A stretch of DNA of 14,251 bases, taken from positions 1 through 14,251 of the forward strand of contig OUQQ01000536.1 in NCBI GenBank assembly GCA_900404475.1, given 5' to 3'. This document shows, one piece after another, positions 9,073 through 14,251 of this stretch. Under the pieces are notes generated by a model. The model saw only the letters and a list, made by a program, of their open reading frames with translations, did no database searches and was not told where the DNA came from. A program made the translations under genes and the position numbers. The stretch's first letter is position 1. Each line of letters starts with the position of its first letter. Source of the stretch: Spongospora subterranea. Its lineage: Eukaryota; Endomyxa; Phytomyxea; Plasmodiophorida; Plasmodiophoridae.

Positions 9073-10223
9073 TCACATTGGTGATTTTTGCAAATAGCTC
9101 GCAAGGGAAATACGCTTTTTTGGTTTGGGTGCTAAAGAAAAAGTCTCATGGCTCGTTTTATTGTCAAATTGGTCGACAGTTGTGACGTTTACAGTAATAT
9201 ATGATCCACTCATGAAGTAAAATTCACCAAAACAATCCTCTCCTGAACTGACACCATCGTGGATCTCGTCGATAACGATTACAGCAGAGTCTTCTGGCAC
9301 ATTTTGTCCATGAACCGGTTTCACGACCCAGCGGCGACTCTTTTAAGAAAAAGCGGGGAAGACAGATCGTCGAGCACTTCAACAGCTTGAGGATTGTCGA
9401 GCACTTCAGCACATTGAGGACTATTCGAAGAGCATTCGGCCTCTGAGTCCGACAAATATTCTCCATTGGAGAACCCGCTTTCAAACTCCTGGCGCTCATC
9501 CGATCTGCCATTGTCAGTGTAGTCGGGATCAGAGTCAAAATTTATGACGAATTGGGTTGGCGGGTTGAAGACATAGAGCTTCAGGCAAAATTTGGTTTCG
9601 TTTGATTGACGTCATCGCTCGAGAAGATCCCCGGTTTTCTGAAAATATCGATGAAGACATCCTGGTCGGCACATCTGCTCCCATGCCTCGCCAACCCATT
9701 CGGTACTTTCCCACGAGCCATTTGGAGTTGAACGCTGCATCCTCAAGGCACTTGTCAAGTGCTTGTGTCAACACCCTATTCAGTATTCGGCCGGCCCCTG
9801 CGTCAACTGGGTCTGATGAGTTCTCAAGGGGCAAGAATATATTGAGGTGGTGCATACCCGGTTGCAACACATCCCCTCGCGTTTGGAGGGAAAAAAATGT
9901 AGTTTCCCAATTGGGAGCATTGCACAAACGAATCTGAATTAGCATGGGCGGATAGTTTGTCACAAAAAACATTATTTGAGGGTCCTGCTTAGCAAAAGCA
10001 AGATCTTGGGCGTACGTCTTTGCGTTCTGAAACAGAGACATCCCTGTCAACCCAGGCACAGCGTTGAAATAAGACGTGAACTCGATAATCCTAGCAATAT
10101 TTAGACGTGCCTGAAATAGAATGATTCCACCGAGTTACCCATTGTCAAGGTTCTCCAGACTGCATTCGAACCAGTACGGTTATCATCGCTTACCGGTTCG
10201 CCAGATTCATCTCTAACAAGACC
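9073..10223 (-). CDS. Unrecognised multi-exon gene, 5'-incomplete, possibly decayed
   Basis: I do not recognise the product. Plausible exons on the minus strand are: about 10223-10194 (GLVRDESGEP); 10110-9715 after an 83-bp intron with a strong GTAAGC donor, 132 codons (ARLNIARIIEF...NSKWL); 9661-9611 after a 53-bp intron (DVFIDIFRKPGIFSSDD); then an acidic frame from about 9580 (LYVFNPPTQFVINFDSDPDY, with a repeated EVLD motif); and a last exon 9339-9073 (SRRWVVKPVHG...ASYLQKSPM). Introns of 44 or 65 bp can join the last two in phase 0. The step from the third exon to the acidic frame would need a 32-bp intron or a one-base frameshift, so the gene may be broken. It looks soluble, with Asp/Glu-rich and Pro-containing parts. 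No start codon was found, because upstream sequence meets repeat and copia debris at 10333. Confidence 0.55.
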
Positions 10224-10332
10224 CTGAGACTACAACTGTTCAGCGTTCAGGGTCTAATGCGATCAATATCTGGGTTTGGGGCTGATATGGGACAACCTTG
10301 ATAGGGTATGTTTATTGATTATGTAGTACAAT

Positions 10333-10369
10333 TGAGGTGATGGGCGAGAGGCAGGTGTCGACAGGTCTT
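10333..10369 (+). repeat. Edge repeat copy 1 (TGAGGTGATGGGCGAGAGGC)
   Basis: This 20-nt word and the following GTGT-CGACAGGTC recur at 12712-12749 in the same orientation over about 37 nt, with one indel. A 19-nt exact inverted copy lies at 11323-11341. Copy 1 marks the outer edge of copia fragment A. Part of it (10344-10358) can pair with 10409-10422 as a 14-bp stem with one bulge. Confidence 0.85.
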
Positions 10370-10383
10370 CAGGAGGACTCGTA

Positions 10384-10452
10384 ATTGACACTCGCTGCTG
10401 TGCTACAGACACCGCCTCTCGCGGTTGCGTCACCCATTTCATTCTCTAAGGG
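10384..10452 (+). repeat. 69-bp dispersed repeat, copy 1
   Basis: The sequence from ATTGACACTCGCTGCTGTGC to CTCTAAGGG matches 13913-13981 at 65 of 69 positions, with no gaps and in the same orientation. It lies between the edge repeat and copia fragment A, so it may be part of that element's LTR or of a separate small insertion. An open frame reads through it on the minus strand, but I see no domain. Confidence 0.9.
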
Positions 10453-10539
10453 TAGTTGAAATAACAATTGAGGTGTATTACTATTATTAAGATAGAAAGG
10501 TAGGATGGTGTCAAGCCTGCTAGCCAACAGCCAAGCGAA

Positions 10540-11285
10540 CACCGCTGATAGTTCGGGCTGTGTCGTGTTCCGGCGGCGGCTCGTCTTCAAGATTTCCCGG
10601 TCACTTTCCCGCTGAGGCAGATCTGACACGGTTTGTTCGACGCTTCTTTTGTTGACATCTCCAAGTCGGGGTATGATCCCCACCGTGCTCATTGTAGCCA
10701 ACGATTCGAAGTTTGTGTGGCCACAGCGACGGTGGTACTCTATCGCGTCTCCTCTTGATGTTGATGTCGCCGTCAGCGCCTGGACGCGGAACACACCCGA
10801 CATTGTTGATGAATTACTGTACACGTGCCGTCCTTCATCACAATTTGAGCTCCTGGTTTCGAAGTAATCGTGCTGATCGACAATAGGTTCTCCCCGCAAC
10901 CCTGGCACATACAACACGTTTTTCAAACGAGTTACGTGGAATTACCGCCTCGCCCACTTGTGTCGCCGTCAGTTCTCGACCATCTCCGAGAACGATCTCA
11001 GTGGGGCGGTCGATCGGCCGCGTACTTGTTAGCTGATCCATGCTTGCCGCCATGTGTTTGGAAGCGCCGCAGTCCAAAATCCAGGGAGTCGGCCGAGAAT
11101 CTTTGTCGCTCGTGCTCCCGCTTAACAACGTGCTGAACAGGAATTCTGGTTTCGTGGTTGCAGGGTTAGCCGACTCCCTCAGGTTGGTTGACTCTCTCTC
11201 ATTCTCATCTCTCCTGCATTCTTTCGCCAAGTGCAACTCGTCTTACAGCGTAGATCGATGTGATCACGCTTTGACACGAATTTGA
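10540..11285 (-). mobile_element. Decayed Ty1/copia fragment A: gag zinc knuckle, protease, GAG-pre-integrase
   Basis: Read on the minus strand from about 11260: a zinc-knuckle remnant (HLAKECRRDE), a protease segment with WILDCGASKHM and a downstream LGDGREL, the NVLYVPGL block, then a GAG-pre-integrase piece (HRRCGHTNFESLATM). The order is that of a Ty1/copia polyprotein. The active-site triad reads D-C-G where the family has D-S/T-G. At least two one-base frameshifts break it, one before KNVLYVPGL and one within the GGGG run after it. Reverse transcriptase, RNase H and most of integrase are absent. Similarity to fragment B ends near 10555. It is a non-autonomous fossil. Confidence 0.85.
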
Positions 11286-11322
11286 GGTGCAAAAAAAGAC
11301 AATTCCAAACGCAAACACACCG

Positions 11323-11341
11323 GCCTCTCGCCCATCACCTC
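11323..11341 (-). repeat. Edge repeat copy 2, inverted (19 nt exact)
   Basis: GCCTCTCGCCCATCACCTC is the exact reverse complement of 19 nt of the words at 10333 and 12712. It sits in the gap between the facing 5' ends of fragments A and B, five bases before the ATG of the fragment B gag. It could be the end of a 5' LTR, a transposon terminal repeat or an untranslated leader. Confidence 0.85.
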
Positions 11342-11346
11342 GGGTT

Positions 11347-12711
11347 ATGGACTCAGACGCTCTCAAGGCGTACATGGGCGAGAGACTGAACGGCAAGAAT
11401 AGGAGAGCTTTTGAATTCGGGGTCAGTGCGCATCTGATGGGATGAGGACTGAAAAGTATTCTCTGCAAGAGGAGTCGGGGGATCAGCAAACCAACAAAAA
11501 GGTTTGATCCGCTCGAATCAGAGATCAGTTGCCACTGGTCAGCAAGACCCGGACACCTTTGGCGGCCTGGGCCCAGGGCCGCATTGACATCGTTCTATCG
11601 ACAGCAGACCAGTCAGTAAATCGCACTACTGACTCACAAGTTTCGGTCTATGAAGATGGCTGCAAAAGACGATTTGTACTCGCATATCACGCTGATGACA
11701 AACACTGCCGACGAATTGGACGAGGTGACTCAGATTCACGACGCCAGTTTGCCCTCTCTCTGATGGGGCTTCCGCGTTATTCGGATATCATCGAGATCAT
11801 CATGAACGGGAACATTGCTCTCAAGATTGGAGCCGACGAACAAATTGATGGCGCCGGATCAAAGGTCGAAAGTGGATGCAGATGGCGGTTCAGGAGGAAC
11901 AGCAGACGGCAATGAAAGCCACAGTGACACAGAAGCGAAAGTTCGACAAGAAGAGAGTCAATTGCTGTGCCTGTAAAACCAATTTGGGCAGTTAACCAAA
12001 GAGTGCAGGAGAGATGAGAATGAGAGAGAGTCAACTAACCAGAAGGAGTCGACTAACCCTGCAGCTACCAAACCAGAATTCCTGTTCAGCATGTTGTTAA
12101 GCGGGAGCACAAGCGACAATGATTTTTGGCCGACTTCCTGGATTTTGGTCAGCGGCGCTTCCAATGTGCCAGGGTTGCGGGAGAACCTATTGTCGATCAG
12201 CATGATTGCTTCGGAACCAGGCGCTCATATTGTGATGAAGGACGGCACGTGTACAGTAACTCAGAACGACAAGAAATCGTTGGTGACTTCGAAAATGTCG
12301 GGTGTATTTCGCGTCCAGGCGCTGACGGCGACAGCAACATCAAGAGGAGACGCGATAGAGTGCCAACGTCGCTGTGGCCACACAAACTTCAAAACGTTGG
12401 CGACAATGAGTACGATGGGGATCAAACCCCGACTGGAGATGTCAACAAAAGAAGCGTCGAGCAAACCGTGCCAGATCTGCCTCAGCGGGAAGATGACAGG
12501 ACAATAATCCACAAGACGAGCCGCAGGCGAAACACGAAACCAGGAGACGTCATTCACAGCGACCTATGTGGTCCGATGAGGACGAGGTCGCTGCAAGGAA
12601 CCCTGTACATGGTGATTTACATGATGACGCGACCGGATGGATAAATAAGGGATTTCTTGGCGAAAAATTGCAACAGCTGAACGAGTTGAAGACCTTTCAG
12701 GCGGCGTAACC
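11347..12711 (+). mobile_element. Decayed Ty1/copia fragment B: gag, deleted protease, GAG-pre-integrase, integrase start
   Basis: The gag-like reading starts at ATG 11347 (MDSDALKAYMGERLNGKN) and runs through several frame changes past LMGLPRYSDIIEI, a copia gag block, to a zinc knuckle near 11970-12005 (CCACKTNLG and TKECR, His lost). Protease follows with WILVSGAS: the catalytic Asp codon is Val (GTC, 12148-12150). About 148 bp present in fragment A are missing at about 12164/12165. Then come VPGLRENLLSISM, GAG-pre-integrase (RRCGHTNFKTLATM with CQICLSGK) and the first integrase block GDVIHSDLCGPM, which still has the first catalytic Asp (12561-12563). It ends near ELKTFQAA at 12709, directly against edge repeat copy 3. 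It is inactive: no reverse transcriptase is present. Confidence 0.88.
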
Positions 12712-12749
12712 TGAGGTGATGGGCGAGAGGCAGGTGTTCGACAGGTCCT
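12712..12749 (+). repeat. Edge repeat copy 3
   Basis: TGAGGTGATGGGCGAGAGGC is identical to 10333-10352, followed by AGGTGTTCGACAGGTCCTG (one extra T and one change relative to copy 1). It begins exactly where the copia integrase reading of fragment B stops. This fits the start of an LTR or a transposon terminus inserted into the element. Confidence 0.85.
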
Positions 12750-13031
12750 GATCAACTCGGGATAAGTCGGTTGATTCATATGCCAGCAAAATGCTGTGCA
12801 CCAAACACCACAACACAAACAAACAACCATTCTTTTCAAATTCTCCAAAGTCCAACATGGCTCGTTTTGAACGCAAAATTCCAGAATGTTGTCGAATTGG
12901 ACTTCGGAAATCAAGTCCACGATAGAACGAACCGAAACTAGACGACTTAGAACTCTGCAATCCCTCGATGGTTTTTCCTTTGACAAAGCAGGATGGACTG
13001 ATGTCAGAGACCGGAGTAGACACACGTACAT
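12750..13031 (-). CDS. Weak candidate: minus-strand ORF beside fragment B
   Basis: An ATG at 13031 opens a frame (MYVCLLRSLTSVHPAL) whose middle (SIVDLISEVQFDNILEF) reads like protein. The frame continues antisense into the edge repeat and fragment B, where it must be fortuitous. A second frame on the same strand (13023-12697, no ATG at its start) is also open and includes FEKNGCLFVLWCLVHSILL. No family is recognised. It could be the first part of a host gene cut by the insertion, or LTR sequence. Confidence 0.2.
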
Positions 13032-13375
13032 AGACACATAAATACGATGTCAGTAAATAAGTTTATTCATTTGAAAAATGGAATCACCGGTAATCGAAGT
13101 TCATTTCTCGTTTGTTTTTGTTTTGATTGATCAATTCGTGCTCAAAATGGTTCAAAGATACCCGTAATCATCAGTGCGAGTCAATCAAGCTCGTTCCGAT
13201 AGCAGATTATGTTGGAGTCTGTCCTGACATGAATCAAGACCAAACCAACTACTAACAACACCGGCACCTCGTGTTGGCTCAACTGTGGCCAACTCATTGC
13301 CGAAGAGAGCGGCTGCCGTTAACCATAGTCAGAAGATAAATAGTGAATAAACTACAGTGCCATTCGGAAGTCTGT
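13032..13375. other. Intergenic, no gene seen
   Basis: AT-rich sequence downstream of the small minus-strand gene. No open frame of note, no repeat and no RNA gene were recognised. Confidence 0.5.
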
Positions 13376-13870
13376 TTACCTATCAGTGCTTTGGCCATCT
13401 TGAGGCTGTTGCTGCTGTGGAGGTTGTACTAAAACACAGATAAAACAGATGAACAGTATCAACACCATCTGTACATTGTTCCAGCAGGCCATTTAGGATC
13501 AAATCGCGATGACCAGGATCCAGCAGTAGTGCCAAGAGTATAATCCTATGGTATGGGCAATCAGAACACCTTCCCCTATCAAGATACCTATCCTACTGGT
13601 TCCTTTCGCGCACCTCTCTGTATAGATAATCAAAAAATTTGAAAGGAGAATGAAAAAGATAGTTAAACAACCTTTCGGCTTGGGCTTGGGCTCTGCGCTC
13701 AATCAGGACGGCTTGGGCATCGGCTTGGTGCTGATGGCGGTCCCTGACGCAATTCCATCTGACGCAAAGGCCGACGGAAGCGACGACAGAAAAAACGATA
13801 AATGAAACAATGAACGACACGCACCTGCAATGGCCGATATAATGGATCCAGCCAACACCGCGTCATTCAT
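13376..13870 (-). CDS. Small spliced protein of unknown function
   Basis: The best-supported part is the 3' half: an exon down to 13597 (CVRDRHQHQADAQAVLIERR...EVRERNQ), a 51-bp intron (13596-13546), exon 13545-13475 (IILLALLLDPGHRDLILNGLLEQ over most of it), a 46-bp intron (13474-13429), and last exon 13428-13376 (QPPQQQQPQDGQSTDR, stop TAA). Phases agree throughout. A 54-bp segment (13671-13618) could be coding or a retained-size intron, since it is in frame and stop-free. The 5' end is unsettled. ATG 13870 (MNDAVLAGSIISAIAG) with a 62-bp intron 13820-13759 gives about 111 residues. Alternatively a hydrophobic frame (SFIVSFIVFSVVASVG) is coding and the start lies elsewhere. I recognise no family; a small membrane-associated, helix-rich protein is inferred. 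Confidence 0.5.
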
Positions 13871-13912
13871 CTATATAGTGACCTTATGAATTGAAAACAT
13901 TAAAAAACAACG

Positions 13913-13981
13913 ATTGACACTCGCTGCTGTGCTACAGACACCGCCTCTCGCGATTGCGTCACCCATCTCACACTCTAAGGG
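13913..13981 (+). repeat. 69-bp dispersed repeat, copy 2
   Basis: It matches 10384-10452 at 65 of 69 positions. It lies upstream of the small minus-strand gene and the AT-hook gene, away from recognisable copia sequence. It is bounded by a short inverted repeat, CGATTGA at 13911 and TCAATCG at 14002, which hints at a foldback or MITE-like unit of about 98 bp. Confidence 0.9.
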
Positions 13982-13999
13982 AGTTCACTTTAGAGTGTG
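13969..13999. repeat. 9-bp inverted repeat (hairpin)
   Basis: CACACTCTA at 13969-13977 pairs perfectly with TAGAGTGTG at 13991-13999 across a 13-nt loop. It straddles the end of the 69-bp repeat, and copy 1 at 10452 lacks the right arm. It lies in the divergent promoter space, so it could be a dyad binding site or the internal fold of a small transposon. Confidence 0.6.
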
Positions 14000-14118
14000 G
14001 TTCAATCGAGAAATATAGATAAAACGATAGACATGTCGAAAAAATCTGTGGTCCAGACAGGGGCTCTGTAATCAATATCGATATCACCAACTCGCGCATC
14101 TGATTGGCTGGATATATA

Positions 14119-14251
14119 ATGCCAAGCATGGGTCTACCTGTTGGCGACGTTGACGTCGACGATGATGTTGCTGGCGCCCGGCTCACGACGCCGATGAAAA
14201 AAAGGGGCCGCCCGAAGAAAGAAGCTGCCGACGTTGAGGCCGTCAGCTGGA
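14119..14251 (+). CDS. AT-hook protein, first exon, runs off the window
   Basis: An ATG at 14119 opens 44 codons with no stop to the window end. Residues 27-34 are KKRGRPKK, the AT-hook core (R-G-R-P flanked by lysines) that inserts into the minor groove of AT-rich DNA. An acidic stretch precedes it (GDVDVDDDVAG) and a neutral one follows. AT-hooks occur in HMGA-type chromatin proteins, remodelling factors and transcription factors, so the overall protein cannot be named. Upstream are ATTGG (14103-14107) and TATATAA (14113-14119). As the latter overlaps this ATG, the true start may be a later Met (14128 or 14194). Codon use is GC-rich compared with the AT-rich upstream sequence, which supports coding. 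Confidence 0.7.
   Translation, partial: MPSMGLPVGDVDVDDDVAGARLTTPMKKRGRPKKEAADVEAVSW

Noticed and set aside
10135..10200. GGTTCGAAT on the minus strand as a possible tRNA T-loop
   Set aside because: No matching acceptor, D or anticodon stems were found at tRNA spacing, and the sequence lies in a probable intron.
10870..11136. Plus-strand ORF of 88 codons
   Set aside because: It is antisense to the copia protease and NVLYVPGL segments of fragment A, which carry the recognisable motifs.
11958..12557. Minus-strand ORFs inside fragment B
   Set aside because: Antisense shadows of the zinc-knuckle to GAG-pre-integrase region read on the plus strand.
10333..12749. A complete LTR retrotransposon with paired LTRs
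   Set aside because: Sequences flanking the edge repeats do not match each other beyond about 37 bp, and reverse transcriptase and RNase H are absent.

Overview
This window looks like nuclear DNA of a small-genome eukaryotic microbe, not a prokaryote. The decisive evidence is splicing. The amino acid transporter reads as one protein only after removing ten GT-AG introns, eight of them 43-59 bp, and the MICOS-like gene (52 bp) and the ankyrin gene (59 bp) show the same pattern. Very short introns with weak pyrimidine tracts, ankyrin proteins and Ty1/copia remnants would fit a protist such as a rhizarian/phytomyxid or an oomycete- or chytrid-like organism. The lineage cannot be fixed from this sequence alone.

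Layout. Positions 1-1.6 kb: a short 25-bp tandem repeat and only weak coding candidates. 1.6-4.2 kb (+): a membrane-anchored protein with 12 ankyrin repeats. 4.7-5.5 kb (-): a twin-CX9C, N-myristoylation-type protein resembling the MICOS subunit MIC19/CHCHD3, convergent with the ankyrin gene. 5.5-6.5 kb: a divergent intergenic region with a 51-bp tandem repeat. 6.5-8.6 kb (+): an 11-exon AVT/SLC38-type amino acid transporter. 9.07-10.2 kb (-): an unrecognised multi-exon gene, convergent with the transporter, whose 5' end is lost or unresolved close to retroelement debris.

10.3-12.75 kb: two decayed Ty1/copia fragments, A (-) and B (+), arranged 5' end to 5' end, so the window carries a long imperfect inverted repeat. 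A 19-20 nt word marks their edges three times. 12.75-14.25 kb: a weak minus-strand ORF, a small spliced minus-strand gene (hydrophobic N-terminus, Gln/Ala-rich middle, Gln/Pro-rich tail), a second copy of a 69-bp repeat also found beside fragment A, and at the edge the first exon of a plus-strand AT-hook gene that runs out of the window.

The genes do not form an operon or obvious pathway. They are separate transcription units: mitochondrial inner-membrane architecture, amino acid transport, an ankyrin scaffold and a DNA-binding protein, with a retroelement graveyard between them. I found no RNA gene or CRISPR array. The most interesting points are the inverted copia pair with its shared edge word, the 69-bp repeat, the uncatalogued gene at 9.1-10.2 kb and the AT-hook exon.
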